A DNA stretch of 64,000 nt from Oreocharis arfaki (Eukaryota; Chordata; Aves; Passeriformes; Paramythiidae), in the NCBI GenBank assembly GCA_013398015.1, contig VZRR01010904.1:1015388-1079387 (forward strand). The letters are read 5' to 3'. Positions 23,702-36,648 of this stretch are shown here, in pieces. The notes under the pieces are model-generated. The model searched no databases. It saw only the letters and a list, made by a program, of their open reading frames with translations, and was not told the DNA's origin. The first letter of the stretch is position 1; every line of letters starts with the position of its first letter. The translations under genes were made by a program, and so were the position numbers.

Positions 23702-26273
23702 AATCTACCTTATTTATTTTTAATTAATAACATAGAGATTAGAATTCAGATTCGCTCAACCAATTAAGAGCAAAATATACAACTGGATGTCACTGCTGAA
23801 AAATTATTTGTGAAGATATAAACCCTTGTACTCATTTTAACAGTGAATAGTAAGAAATCCATGGCAATTTCTCTGAGAAAATAATTTTAAGGCATTTTTA
23901 CTTGTAGTCATTATGTGTTATGAATAAAGAGACTGACCATGTCTGTAAAGCCTTTACATAAGTCAAATAAAGGTAATGAATAATCTATAAATTTCCAGCA
24001 AACAGAGCTTGCAGTTTACCACATGAAATTTGACTTGCATTTTTCTTTGATGGCCATTTCTCCCCTCCTTTATGCCATATAATTCCTCAAAACATAAAGG
24101 ATTTTTTTGTCTCAAATAATCCATTTTACAAAAACAATATTAGTTTCTAGCTGGCACTAGCTTGGGCAGCTGCAGCTTTTTGGATGCCTCATCTGTTGGG
24201 GTGGCAAGAGTACAAGTGTTCAGCCTAGTGCTTGTTAACTGTAAGCTATCTCATGCGTGTGTGTTATCCTGAGAAAAACTGCTTCACATGGTCTAGTTGT
24301 GAATATCCTCCTTGCAAATCACAGAACAAAGTGGCAATCTAAATAGTTAAAGGAGTATTTTATCATGTTAAGCAATTCATTTTGGCTGGACTTCTTCAGT
24401 GAGGGATTTTTCTTTACCCCTAAATATTCAGATTAAGCAGATTTACTGGGAAGTGTTGGTCTATCAACACTTCAGGCCTAACATAAAACAGTTGAAATCA
24501 CAAACAAATTGCATTAAAATGCTCATTCATAAAAATCTATGCTAATGAACTGTTAAACAATCAATGTTTTAAAAATTAATCCTCAAAGAATAAAGACTTT
24601 GATGGGAAGAGGCACAGGACAGAAAGATGGTGTCAAATACACTATCATTTTATTTAGAATTATAACTCAAATAACCACAAGATTGAAATGTGAAATATGA
24701 ATTCAGCAAAAAAGCAAGCTGTGACATATTACCAGCAGCCCATTATAACCCAAATCAACCTGAAACAAACTGGACACAAGGATGAATTATTTCTTGCCAT
24801 ACTTGGAATTGAAATTATGCCATTGTGGGAAATTTCAGTTTCAGACTACTCGTGCAGTTGTTGATGTTCCCCAAAAACCTTCATGATCATTTTGTAATAC
24901 AAAAGGCACCACTACATGGGAGCACCAGCACAATGAAAAAAGTGAAGTAATCATTACAGAGGAAGATGGTTCTTATTTACAGACTATTATTACCAGATGA
25001 TGTTCCTGAAGGGCAAATTGAAGCAAGACATAAGCAAAATTTGACACATCAGGAAAAGAAGTTTCTCAAATTAATATAATATAATGTACTTTAACTGGAT
25101 GAAAAATAAAAAAGTACTAAGAATATGAAATAATTAATAAAAGTGTACTAAGAATATGAAAAATTGCAGCATAACACAGGATCTCTGACATAGAACACCA
25201 CAGAAAATGAAACAAATATTTCTCTCTGTGTTTAAATAGAAACAGGATTTCCATTTTTATTTTTTCTTTTAAATCGCAGGACTTTCCATTATATTATTAA
25301 CAGAAGAGAATATTAAACCACATATATCTGGGAGAAATATTTCTCAGTGAGCAGGCTTCATTACCCTCCCCAAATAACAAGTTGCTAAAAACATTATTAG
25401 AACACTGATTTTTATTTTTTAGTTTTTCTTGAATACCAGAAGACAGGAACAGTTCTGAGAAGTTGTGAGAACTGCGGTTGGAGAAGCCTATTAGAAACGT
25501 GAAGCAAAATACTGACTGTCTATTACATTTTCAAAGTAGGTCAGTTAATCTTGTCTAAGTCTAAGAAAGGTGGACTGGGGCTCCAGTTTGAGTAACAGAA
25601 CAGTCAGGCAGTTCAGTAACAACTTCAAGTGAAACTCTGCAGCAAAAAGGGCCAATGTCATCCTCACATCTACCTACCCGGAGAAAAGTGAGTAGGAACA
25701 AAATTGGAGCATTGGTGAGATGGTGTTAAAGTCCTGCAAGTCTGTGATATCCATGTTTGAAGAGATTTTTGAATGACTTGGAAGGGTACTAAAAAGATCC
25801 AAGGAATTCAGAGGGTATCAGAAAGTGTATCCTCAAACCACCAGAGAAAGACAAAGCAAGAGAGAAAACCTGATACAGACAAAATCATTTAAGAAATGAA
25901 CCAGCATTTCAAACAAGGGTGATGACTGCTGGAACAAACTTTCGAGTGATGTAGGCATGGGCTACACAGGCCTCAGGGGTTCTGAGAGCATGGCCTGCTC
26001 AGAGACACAGTGCACAGACTTCAACATAGGGGAAGCATGGGAAGAGCGTAATGGCTATTTACAGCCTGATAGAAGAGGTTCAACAGAAAAGCCGCTTTTG
26101 GATTCACAAAATTAATAGCTATTAATCAACTTAAATGTTAATGTATTAGCAATTCCTTTACTGCTCATTTGAGCAGAAAGATTAAATTAAAATGCTTTTT
26201 GCAAACCTGAATCACATTTTATGCTATCTGAAAAGTTAAACAAACTAGGTTCTCTGTGTATCTATGAAAAGTC

Positions 26274-26297
26274 AGGTGTCTGACTTTTCAGACACCT
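26274..26297. repeat. Inverted repeat, 10-bp arms and 4-nt loop
   Basis: AGGTGTCTGA, a CTTT loop, then TCAGACACCT. The left flank GAAAAGTCA also pairs with TGACTTTTC inside it, giving two alternative overlapping hairpins. Confidence 0.95.
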
Positions 26298-26680
26298 ACA
26301 CAAATGTCTGGGTGACCAGGACAGAAATCTGTAGTGCGCTTAAAAGAAACCTTGGAAAAATTAAAATTAATTTAATTTAATACAGGCTATGCAATGCCAT
26401 TAATACCTGTACTAGCTACAGTAGTCACTCTCGTATCTAATACCTACTAATCCTTTCAAATTTATCTGTTGCTGCCCCTGGATGTGCCTCAGAGCTAGGA
26501 TGAAGCAGTTTAACACAAGGACACAGGCATTGAATCACTAACTCTCCCCTTACAATTGTCAAAATAAAACTCTAATTCACATTAGTTTTAGTCCAGTTAG
26601 ACCAGGAATTCTCCACTATTTAATACCATCATTCTTACTTTTGTTAGCATCAGTTTTACTCAGTAAACATGCTTGAACTG

Positions 26681-26720
26681 TTGGTTTGGTTTTCTGTTTG
26701 TTTTTGTTTGGTTTTTTTTC
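26681..26720. repeat. T/G-rich low-complexity tract
   Basis: TTGGTTTGGTTTTCTGTTTG and TTTTTGTTTGG units, complementary in style to the A/C-rich tracts elsewhere in this intron set. Confidence 0.85.
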
Positions 26721-27579
26721 CCCAGGAAAATAAATTGTATTTTTCAATAACAAATAACCATCATAAAAATTCTCTATTAAGTAATATATATAGAGAGTAT
26801 ATCTATCTAGTAGATTCACTATCTATATATAGAATATATATCCAATTCTCTAACAATTATATGCTCTTCAGACTGCACAGTCAAAAGAATATGGCCCCTC
26901 CTCTAAAGACTTTTCAATAGAACAGATGAAAGACCTGTTGGGTAGGATATAAACTCTTATTTTAACATGGCAGGAACCTCCAAGAAATTAGAAGTTCAAT
27001 TCAGGTGCTCGGTGCCATTGGACAAGCCCTAAGGTGTCAAGGACATCTTCACGATGGCAGCAGCCAGGCAGGCACCCCTGTGTCCTCATGGAGACAAGCT
27101 GGGGTCAGGCAAAGGTATTCTTGGGAATCACAGATGATAAAAGGTGTGTTAATTCAGGTGGCTGAAGACTTTAAAATTATGTGCCATAGAGGGGGAGAAG
27201 CCATGGTAGAATCAGGAATCATATTTCTGAATTCTCAGACCAGTCAGTGCCAGAACCTGCTGTTGTTTGGGAGATAGGTATTATTTTTCTTTCCTAATTT
27301 GGTTTCTACATATATTAGAGAGTTCTACAAATGTCTGATATACTTCTGTTCCTGCAGATCAACATTAGTACAAGAAGTGAAGAAACTGTCTGACAGCAAC
27401 TGTACCATATTTAGCTTTGCTTAATGAAGCACGTAATTAATCACAGCTCTCTCATTTCTATGGTTTTACTGGTCCTCATAAGAACATGTTATCTGAAAAT
27501 ATCATGCCTCAGCTTCACAGAACAGATAAAAAAATAAACGTCATTCATGATTTCTGAAATATGGACCTAAGACTTTCAT

Positions 27580-27668
27580 TAAAAAAAAAAGAAAAAAAAA
27601 ANAATTTTTTAAATATGTACTTAAAACTTTTACCAAAAAAAAAAAAAAAAAAAAGAAAAAGAAAAAAA
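27580..27668. repeat. Paired A-rich runs with an ambiguous base
   Basis: Two A-runs (about 27580-27604 and 27634-27668) are each preceded by similar sequence, CTAAGACTTT and CTTAAAACTTT, suggesting a local duplication. An N stands at 27602. Lengths are uncertain. Confidence 0.85.
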
Positions 27669-28859
27669 GGCAGTACTTCCTCTGAATACAATTATTTATC
27701 CTGGCTGGATAGTAATCAAAATTTTATATTCAAAGGAACATGGCAATTAGAGGCAACATATACCAGACTTCTGAGAGGGAGCTTTACCATGGTACATCCT
27801 GGTGATGACTGTGCAATCCTAGAATCTATCACTAATTATAAGAATGTGATATGGAAGTTTCTGTCTCCGTTTTAAAAGTTTAAATAATCAGAAAGCTGGG
27901 AATTATGGCTTAAGGTATACGAATGCCTTATAAACTCCAGATTTTCACCTGTTGTCTGGCCATTCATAGAGACTAACTCTGGAAATCTTAATATTGGTGC
28001 AAATGATTCATGGATGGAAATGTGTAAATAAGCACCAGAAGAAACACCAGAATGAGGTCGAATCCATGACCTACCTTGATAACCAACAATGCATTCACAA
28101 GAGCAAACTAAGGAATGCATTATTTTGTCAAAATCAGAAGGTCTGCACTCTCATAAAAAAATTATATGATGAATGTCATGATAACTTGTTGGCAGAAGAC
28201 TGTGTGCTCAACAATGAAAGATGTCAGTGCAGACGCAGCGCATAACTTGTGTCATTCTTTTCCTCATAACCCCAACAACCCCAACAGCATTGTCCTAAGA
28301 ATGTCAAACATCAGGAAGCACGGACAACAGGCACCAGACTTGCCTGAAGTTTACAGAGATAAAAGTAAGCAAAGCTATGAGTCAGAAGGATTACCCTAAC
28401 TTTTGGGTCCTAAATATATAAAAGATATATTTAAAGACCAGTTTGCTATTGTCAGTCAAGAAGAAACAAAAAGACCTACTGAGAACTTAATGGGTGGCAT
28501 CCCTTGTCCACGTTCCATGTCACACACAAGGAATTGTTACCACACTGTTAAATGCAGACACTTTGATGCTTGTATTTGGGTGTGAGAACGCAAGGGAATG
28601 AAATCAATGAAAGGACGTGTCTGAGTGGTGAAAATTAATTTACTTGCAGATTGCCTTAAAAAACACTAGCTTCCCCTCCCATAAAGACTCAAGCAGACTT
28701 TTTGCTGCACTGTTTTCTTAGAGAAAAGAGAGGTGTGAAGGTAAATCTGCGTAAGGAGGGAAATATGAATTACCTCAGAATTTGCTCCAAGAATAAGTCA
28801 ACTCTTCCAGCTTCTATAAGCCTTTATAGTATAACCAGAATTTCAAACTAATGATTGCT

Positions 28860-28882
28860 AATGCCTTTTACCAAAAGGCATT
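28860..28882. repeat. Inverted repeat, 10-bp arms and 3-nt loop
   Basis: AATGCCTTTT, an ACC loop, then AAAAGGCATT. Deep in an ITGBL1 intron, with no terminator role expected in a vertebrate gene. Confidence 0.95.
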
Positions 28883-30171
28883 GGTATAAACAAACAAAAA
28901 AGATAATCTGAATTTACTCTTTGATGTGACATGACACAGCTGGATTCCCTACAGTGCTAGGACCGTATTTTCGTGAGGATTGTATTTTGATGTGCTGTGG
29001 CCAAAACAATTCGTTAAAAAGTCATCAAAGTCGAATTGCCCACTTGCAAATAAAGAAATCAGACTTAGAGTATTCCACTGCCACCAGTTAAACAACCGAT
29101 TTACTGGAATGATCAGTCTTAGTTGTTTCTTAGTGTTGAGGACAGTGCAGACATCTGTGAATAAACATTAAAAGGTCTTATCAAAGCTAATGTTCTAACT
29201 GGTGGCCCACTATTTGAAGCAAAGAATACTGATGTAATACAAAATGCGTGCATCCATAGAAATACGTAAGAGTCTTGTTATGAGTTACCTGTTACGAGTT
29301 TAAACCTTTGCTAGTGATCCTAGTTTCAACCAACTTTTTACAATTTTTGTTGGGTTTACTCTTATTGCAGAGTTTTTAATCGGCATAATTCTACAGGAAC
29401 TTGTAGTATGCAGAGGACCCCAAAGGGTCTTTTTTCAGTCTTTCAATGGCTGCTATTTGGCTGTGACAAGATCTCATAGCTAGGCCAACAATCGTCCAGA
29501 AAACAAATCGAAGTGAATGGAGCTAAGAAGCATTATCAAACCCATTTCTAATTGATCTCTACTGTTGTTCTGAGTTCTTGTTGTCTGCCTGCCCTCAATC
29601 CTGAAAGAGAAAAAAATTGTAATGGAAAACAGTCAACCCCATGAGGTGGAGCAGCCAATGATGAAATCACTGGAAAATGTGACTGGACACAGAAAGAAAA
29701 CAAATATCACTTGAAAGCTCAGGACGCATCCACAGCAAGCAGCACAGCCATAACCTCAGAGGGCAGAGAGAAATATGTCTCACCAGGATACAGGACAAGT
29801 AAGTATCAAGCCTGGTGTAAAAAAGTGACACAGCCTTGCCAAGAACTTGTGCTGACAAACCTGTGATTCTCTGGTCATGTGTGGGCACCAAAACCACTTA
29901 ATTTGCACATGAAACACTCAAAGAACCAAGTAAAGCCAAAGGAAACACGTGATGTTAAATACTTCTGTTGCCCAACACTGCACTAAAAAAAATCTTACGT
30001 AATCAAAAAGCCTCAACAGTAGGGAATGGGCCATTAGGTAGAACATCTCTATCTCAAAAAGGCTGCATGAGACATCTCCTCCAGTCTTAGCATGTTAAGT
30101 CTCCATACAGAGGCACAGACAAAGGAAGTGGAACATGAAGAAAAGACCAAGAAAGGAGGTCAAGGAAGGTG

Positions 30172-30733
30172 AGTCTCCTCCTCCACTCCACTCTGGTGAG
30201 ACTCCACTTGGAGTACTGTGTCCAGCTCAAGAGGTGCCTAGTACAAGAAAGACATGAATCTGTTGGAGCAGTTCCAGAGAAGGTCCCCAGAAATGGTCAG
30301 AGGGATGGAGCACCCCTCTTATGAAGAATGGTTGAGAGCATTGAGATAGTTTAGCCTGGAGAAGAGAAGGCTCTGGGGAGATCTTACTATGGCCTTTCAA
30401 TGTTTTAAAGGGAGAGTATAAGAAAGACAGGGAGAGATTTTTTTTTACCAAGGTCTGTAGTGACAGAACAAGGGATAATGTTTTTAAACTGAAAGATAGT
30501 GGGTCTAGCTCGGACATAAGGAAGTGACTTTTTTATGATTAGGGTGTTGAGACTTGCAACAAGTGGCCAAGAGATGTGGGTTCCCCATCCCTGAAAACAT
30601 TCAGGGCCAGGCTGGATGGGGCTCTGAGAAGCCTGGTCTTAGTGAAATGTTCCCTGTCCATGTCAGGGGTGGTTGGACTAAATGATCTTTAAAGGTCCCC
30701 TTCAACCCAAACTGTTCTGTGATTCCATAATTA
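30172..30733 (+). mobile_element. CR1 retrotransposon, 3' part (about 0.56 kb)
   Basis: It contains the typical CR1 succession: TGGAGTACTGTGTCCAGC at the left, TTTAGCCTGGAGAAGAGAAG in the middle, and GGTTGGACTAAATGATCTTT followed by TTCTGTGATTCCAT at the 3' end. It covers the end of the old ORF2 and the 3' UTR. Many substitutions and indels break the frame. This is the longest + strand CR1 in the window. Confidence 0.92.
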
Positions 30734-32483
30734 TATGAATCAATTTCTAATAGCAGAGTGCTGTGAAATCTATGCCAAGTCCTCCTGCAACCTCTGTCTT
30801 TGTGGGGACATTAAGTCTCTATTCTTGGTACTGCATTGATGGACAGCTGAATTTTTAAGCGAATGACTCACTACAGTCATGCAGAAACATGGCCATAGGG
30901 TCTCATTCAGTTGTACCCTAATTTATCATAGCTTTCGCCTCATGTCTTTCTGTCGTTGCATGGACAGCTGGTCTGGAAAGCAAGCTATTAATCAGTCTCT
31001 GCTGGTTGGAGGAGGCCAGTAACAATTCTTATTCAAATCATTTGTGTTGTCATTCACATTTCTCATTTCAGCATGCATTTAATCTGAAAACACTGATCTT
31101 CCTTCTTTGTGCTTACAGGCACTCAGTGCTCACTGTCAGACCCCACACAGGCCAGCTTATAATGCTCCAAAGAGAGGTTTACTAGCAAGGGCTTATGTCC
31201 TTACTGTGATTGCCTAGGCAGCAACAGTGGTAGAAAAATGTCAGTGAAAAAAGGACAAGGAAAGAGGAAAGAATAAGCAATTCAGCAAGACATTTCAAGA
31301 AGTTCAGGCTGAGATGGAAGCATGGAGAAACTCGAAAGAAAGAGAGGGAGATGTAACAATGTAAAATATGAGTGATATAAACAGATCTTTTTAGCATGGA
31401 ATTTTGTTTCCCAACTATTTAATTTCTAACAAATACGAAACAGATTTTCAGTGCTTTTCAGTGCTTTTATGTCCTTTACACAAAATTAAATTTCAAATTA
31501 TTCTTTTTCTACACACTTATGTTATTGAATTACTCTGAATGCTGTAAACTATTTTTATGGGTGGTTAGACATTCAAACCAAAATTTTCTATATATGTCTA
31601 TATTCTGCATGGCAGACACCTTGAAGAAATATTCCCTGTAGTCAGACTTTTTTACGTACATGAGGATCATGAAGCAATACATTCTTTTTCTTACATAGAA
31701 ATAAGGAATAGAATACAATGTGCCATTGTTCATACCAACAACTTTGTTAATATTTGGAATCAAAGAGTCATCTTAAAAATAAAGCAAATAAAATCTAGAA
31801 AGAGAGCATTTAGGGTAAATCTTATTCACCTGCTTATAAATGCCTTGTGGTATGCATGCACTTAAATATCCCAAACTACCTTGAAACACTGCTAAACACC
31901 AACATACTTTACTGAAATATCACAAGGTAAGGTTTTCACTGTCAACACTAAAATAAACCATCTGCATCTACAATTTCTATGACAGTGTCTCTCAAGCATT
32001 TTAGATTCTTTCATAACATATTTTGCTACTTTTTTAGAGATCAGGCATATCACTGTCAGTGAATATGAAATATTTGAAAGTTTTTCTGGTCAGTAGTACC
32101 TTAAGGTTTATTACAATACCCTCAATAAAACATCAGTTGTACTAAATACAACATAAAGTTACCTAATGTTTTAGGTTTTTGTTTAAGTGTTTGTATTCTT
32201 CTCTAATGAACACTGACAGAATTTAGGATATACTACAGCACTTTCATTTATGTGTTAACATGCCTTAAGTCTTAAAATAAATATTCTCTAACATATTCAA
32301 TACTTCTAGCACTCATTTCTTACAAAAATCTGCCATCTTATTATTAATCAATTATGTAAATTGTCAATAGTGACATTACACTATAAAATCAAGGGGAACA
32401 GAAAGCTATATCCTGTCAAGATTTAGTTGTTATGTTGTTAAATTGTGCTATGTTAAATTATGTGATATTAAGTGAACACATAC

Positions 32484-32600
32484 CCCCACAGACATCGCCA
32501 TCTGCATTTTCACACTGTCGATCATCACATTCACAGTTTTTGCCATGAACTCTGTTGTCTCCTGGAGGGAAACAAGTGCATTGGCCACATTCACATCTCC
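32484..32600 (-). CDS. ITGBL1: ITGBL1 exon (EGF-like repeat with PPGD and CDDRQC motifs)
   Basis: This 117-nt exon is phase 1 at both ends. On the minus strand it reads RCECGQCTCFPPGDNRVHGK, then NCECDDRQCENADGDVCG plus one base. This is the second half of an integrin-type EGF repeat (CxCGxCxC, then CxCDDxxC, then CGG). From memory the human segment has YPPGDRRVYGKTC at this place, so the bird copy differs at several residues but keeps every cysteine. The acceptor is TTATTCTTACAG. Its last base joins the first two of the 22204-22350 exon to give the expected CGGHG junction. It is the most 5' ITGBL1 exon I could find in the window. Confidence 0.96.
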
Positions 32601-32751
32601 CTGTAAGAATAAATAAGTGTTAAGAGTAATGATTTCAGTAAAGTAAAATAAAATAAATTGAATAAACCCCTAAATTTATGCTACATCCTACCCCCAAAGA
32701 CAAACTACAAGTCAGGCTGTATTAATTAAAGTATAGCACATAAACACAATT

Positions 32752-32795
32752 AAAACCCAACCAAACAAACAAACAAAAACATAGCAAAACAAAAC
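32752..32795. repeat. (CAAA)n-type A/C-rich tract
   Basis: AAACAAACAAACAAAAAC units about 150 bp upstream, in transcript sense, of the ITGBL1 exon at 32484-32600. Confidence 0.85.
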
Positions 32796-33855
32796 TGTTC
32801 CTCTTCCATGGCAACCAGATGGAAAGTATCACTGTTATAATCATAGTGGAAACGGCAACAATAAGCAATCACTGGCATTGCATGTTTGCCATATCTGCAC
32901 TTAGCATAACTGAGATGGCCCATGCTTATCTGCATAATTAACCTCTATAACTGATCTAAAATATTTAGCACATACCTCAGAAACACCAAGACGAATGTGA
33001 TCAGAATTAAATAGTCTATGCACAGAGCTAAGATACTCTCTATTCATGTAGAAAAATAGTTCCTCAAATATTCTGTCAAGCTTTTTGAAAGCAAAAATCC
33101 CTATAACTTTTCTTGTCTAGATCTGAGGAAATAAGCACAACCTCTGTCACAGTCTCCCTTCCATCAAACTATTTACAGGAGAGCTCCCCAGAGCTTAACG
33201 GGGCAACATATTTGCAAAAGCTCCCACAGATCTTCCCCCCAAAACCATAAGAGCATTGAGTACTAAATAGCCAGATGTGGAAAAAAATAAGGTCCAGGAC
33301 AGTCTTACATTTCACATGTTTGAGACAAACTCAGTTCATGTGACGGGCCCTAACTTCTAGAAGTTTGCCTCTGTATGTTTTTAAATTGTTTTATGCAATG
33401 CTGGTGGGAGAAGGCTCTAAATATGGCACAAACTAGGGACCAAACCCATACATTTGATGGGCTTGGGAAAGGACACCAGAGAAACGGACTAGGATGCAGA
33501 AATCCTGCTCTTATTGATTTAATTTAATCATAGAATCAGTGAAACTCAACTTGGGCCTCATCACTGCTCTACTGACTGAAATTCCCAAATTTAAAGTATT
33601 GCTAGAAAGTAAAAAATATCCTCCAAGTGCAGCCTTTCATTATGCAAGCAGACAGTTCACAACACACTGCACTCATTTTTTTCAGCATTTGCTGAAATAT
33701 CTTATTGAACAGGAAAGGACTGTTAGTGAAAGTCTTAGTGGAGATTTTCTAACTGTAGGTGTCATGACAAAAAAACCTTTTAGGATTAGGATAAAGTACT
33801 GACAGATGATTACTAATATTCCTCTTTTCCCAACTTCTAACCTCAATTTGTTATA

Positions 33856-33926
33856 TTTGTTTGTGGGGTTTTGGGGTGGATTTTTTTGTTTGTTTTTGTT
33901 TTGTTTTGTTTTTTGGGGTTTTTTTA
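33856..33926. repeat. T/G-rich low-complexity tract with G-runs
   Basis: TTTTGTTTG units mixed with GGGG blocks (GGGGTTTTGGGGTGG, later TTGGGGTTTTTTT). The spacing of G-runs is telomere-like but irregular. Confidence 0.88.
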
Positions 33927-36648
33927 AAGAAAATAGTCTAATTGAGTTGGATTAGGGAGAGATCTTATTATTTATGGAAAAAAATTTCTGAGCTCATTTT
34001 GTAACTTCTGTACTCTTCATCTTCCCAAGCCTCAATGTACATTGCATTTCTGAGCATTTCTGAGCTGACATTTTATGCACCAGGATTCAATCTAGATGGA
34101 CATAAAGTGCAAGAATTTTAGAAAAGACATGCTGATAAAGAGAATTAGAGCAAATACTTCTTAATACCTTTATTATATGCACAGTTTAAAAACAATGTTG
34201 CATTGGCAGTTATATGAGGAAGCTTGTTCCAGAAAGAAACTTCTCACAGGAAGTGCATCTCCCATGTCAAGAAATTGGGTTGTGTTTAGTAATCATGTCA
34301 AAATTTAAGATATGATTGTGTACAGAAGAAATTATATTATTTGCCTGTGTTCTCTAAGCTATAATTATTTTTCAAGGACAGCTACACTAGAAATTGGAAA
34401 AAAAATCCTTAGTGCTTAAATATACAGAGAATTTTACTGAGTCTAATTTGTCTCTTTTTATGCATCTGCCTTAGGCAACCTGATCACTTTAACAAAAATG
34501 CCACATCACCCTGTCCCAAGGAACAATTAGTAACCTGTAGGCTGAGAGGTACGTGGTGAACAGGACCCACCTGTTGAGGAGACTATAACATAAACAAAAG
34601 AAGAACCTTAAGCAGTGGTCTCCTGGATAGCCATTGCTAAAATAAGGATGCCTAAAGACAGTAATATCATTTTAAGCAAGCTGATTTGACTAGAGGAGTC
34701 ATCAGAGGTGGAAAACCCTCCAGAGGAATGGGCAAAGTAAGGTGCTATAATGAGGATCCTGCATGTTCTGTAACTGAGCATTATCTTCTATAATGCTTAA
34801 TTTAATAACTCAGCATCCAGGGGATGGTCCCTTGTGCTTCAACGGGAACAGGCTCCTCTCAGTCCCTGCTGCACACAATATTTATCCATTTTAGCTAATG
34901 TGCAACAGTTTCGCCAGCAGAAAAATGGAGGGAAGCCCATCCCTAGGCAGATCAGGCACATTTCTGTCATGTAAGAGATACAAGATCAAAGGGAATTTAG
35001 GGCCTACTTTCTCAATCTGTTCCTCATATTTTATTTTGCATGGCTCCCGCCTAAGTTCAGGGTACAGTTTAGATCCTCTGACTGCAGACCTCAGCAGAAT
35101 TGAGTGTCTTGAAAACAGACAGAAACCTCAGTCAGCAAGTGCTCTGGAAAAGGATTTCTTTGAGCTCTTTCTTTACTTTTAATATTCAAAGATACAATTA
35201 CAGTAGCTTAGTACACTGCTGCTGAAATTGAGACTCAAATTATTAGTTCCTTTACTTTTATAAATGTTACAAGATCAGCATGAGAAATTAATTTAGTTAT
35301 GTCACTAAATAACTGGAACTTTGCATTGGTTATGAAAATATTTTGCCTCCAAAAGTAGTGAGGTTTTGAAGTAGTGAGATTTTGCCTAGATTATGTAAAG
35401 TGGGCTCACTCTAAGGCGATAATTTAACAAAGAATGAAAGTCCTATTGCTTCTGAACAGCTAACTATATAGGATGTGTCTGCTACTGAAATATCAGAAGC
35501 CACACCTTATTCTGTGACCTTCTCTTAGCTATTGTGATAAGATACTTACTAAACAAATTCAATCATTTGAAAGTAATTTGAAGCTCACGTTATACTGAAA
35601 AGGGATCAGCACTTCACTAAATACACTCTTTCTTTGTATAGAATAATAGGTTTACCATAGCAACCTGATTTTACAGGGAAAGCTACTGCCATACATCCTA
35701 AATTCTCTTTAAATTCCAAGGCATACAGAAACAATTAAACACGGGATGACTATAGTATTCTGCACCTTCTCAACCATCTGTGCAAGAGCTACACTTTATG
35801 AGCAGAAAAAGATCAGTTGACCTCAGACATTTTATAGCAAGTGGCTTCCACTCTTCCTCGCTAAACAGGGAGAGTAAATGGCATAATCTGATGCCTTCAG
35901 ATGAAGGAAGCTTTATGATGGAAGCTGTATGAGCTATTAGCATCGAAAAGCTTAAGCTAGTTATTGCAATGCAAGATGCTAGGAACAGGGTAATTATACA
36001 AGACATTTATTTGCCTACAGTCTTAATATTTCCTCACACTTCTTCCTCCCATTGATGTCAATAGGAGTATGAACTTATCACTAATAATTGTTAGTACTCG
36101 AAGAGTGACAAAAGATCAGCTTAGATTGCTTTTTTTTTTTGTTTTTAAAGGGAATTAAAGTGCCACATCTCATCAAAACACAAGTTCTAGAGTTCTAAAA
36201 AAACACCTTAAGCATTTAGCTTTTGATTTTATTCTCCATTTACTATAGTATTTTTTCATTCCTTATGTCCAACATTTATAGAAACATAACTAAGCAGTGT
36301 CTAGATTTATATTAAACCTGCTCCCATGGAAATTGCTGTGACCATTAGCTGCTTGCATTCAAACCAATTTCCAGATGCCTATATGGATTAACTGAAAGTC
36401 TCCTTTGTACAGGTAATTTTAAAACACTGTGTTAGAAGTATATAATTTGTATAATAAAGAATTTCTGCCCTGTTATTGCCAGAAAATATACCGGGAAGAG
36501 ACAGTAAGAGCTTTCAATGTAAAAATAAACACTGAATATACTAAGATATACTTCATTGTCTTTCCTGTCTGTAGCTCAACAACATAAAGGATTTTTCTGT
36601 GCAGGATGATAAATTTTTATCTTCTAAATGAAAAGAAATAAATAAAAC

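Larger units (their letters stand above)
22351..32483 (-). other. ITGBL1: ITGBL1 intron, about 10 kb
   Basis: This intron lies between the 117-nt and 147-nt exons. It contains a poly-G run beside an ambiguous base (22674), a 44-bp repeat pair (22569 and 23575), a 28-bp perfect palindrome (23674), hairpins at 26274 and 28860, a T/G-rich tract (26681), paired A-runs with another ambiguous base (27602), and one CR1 copy (30172-30733). A minus-strand 33-nt segment at 28075-28107 looks like a tiny EGF-type exon but lacks a good polypyrimidine tract. The donor is G|GTATGTG. No independent gene is supported. Confidence 0.88.

Noticed and set aside
27994..28245. Cysteine-containing + strand open frame ending CVLNNERCQCRRSA, EGF-like at a glance
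   Set aside because: It lies antisense to ITGBL1, lacks splice sites in matching phase, and the cysteine spacing is not a full EGF module.
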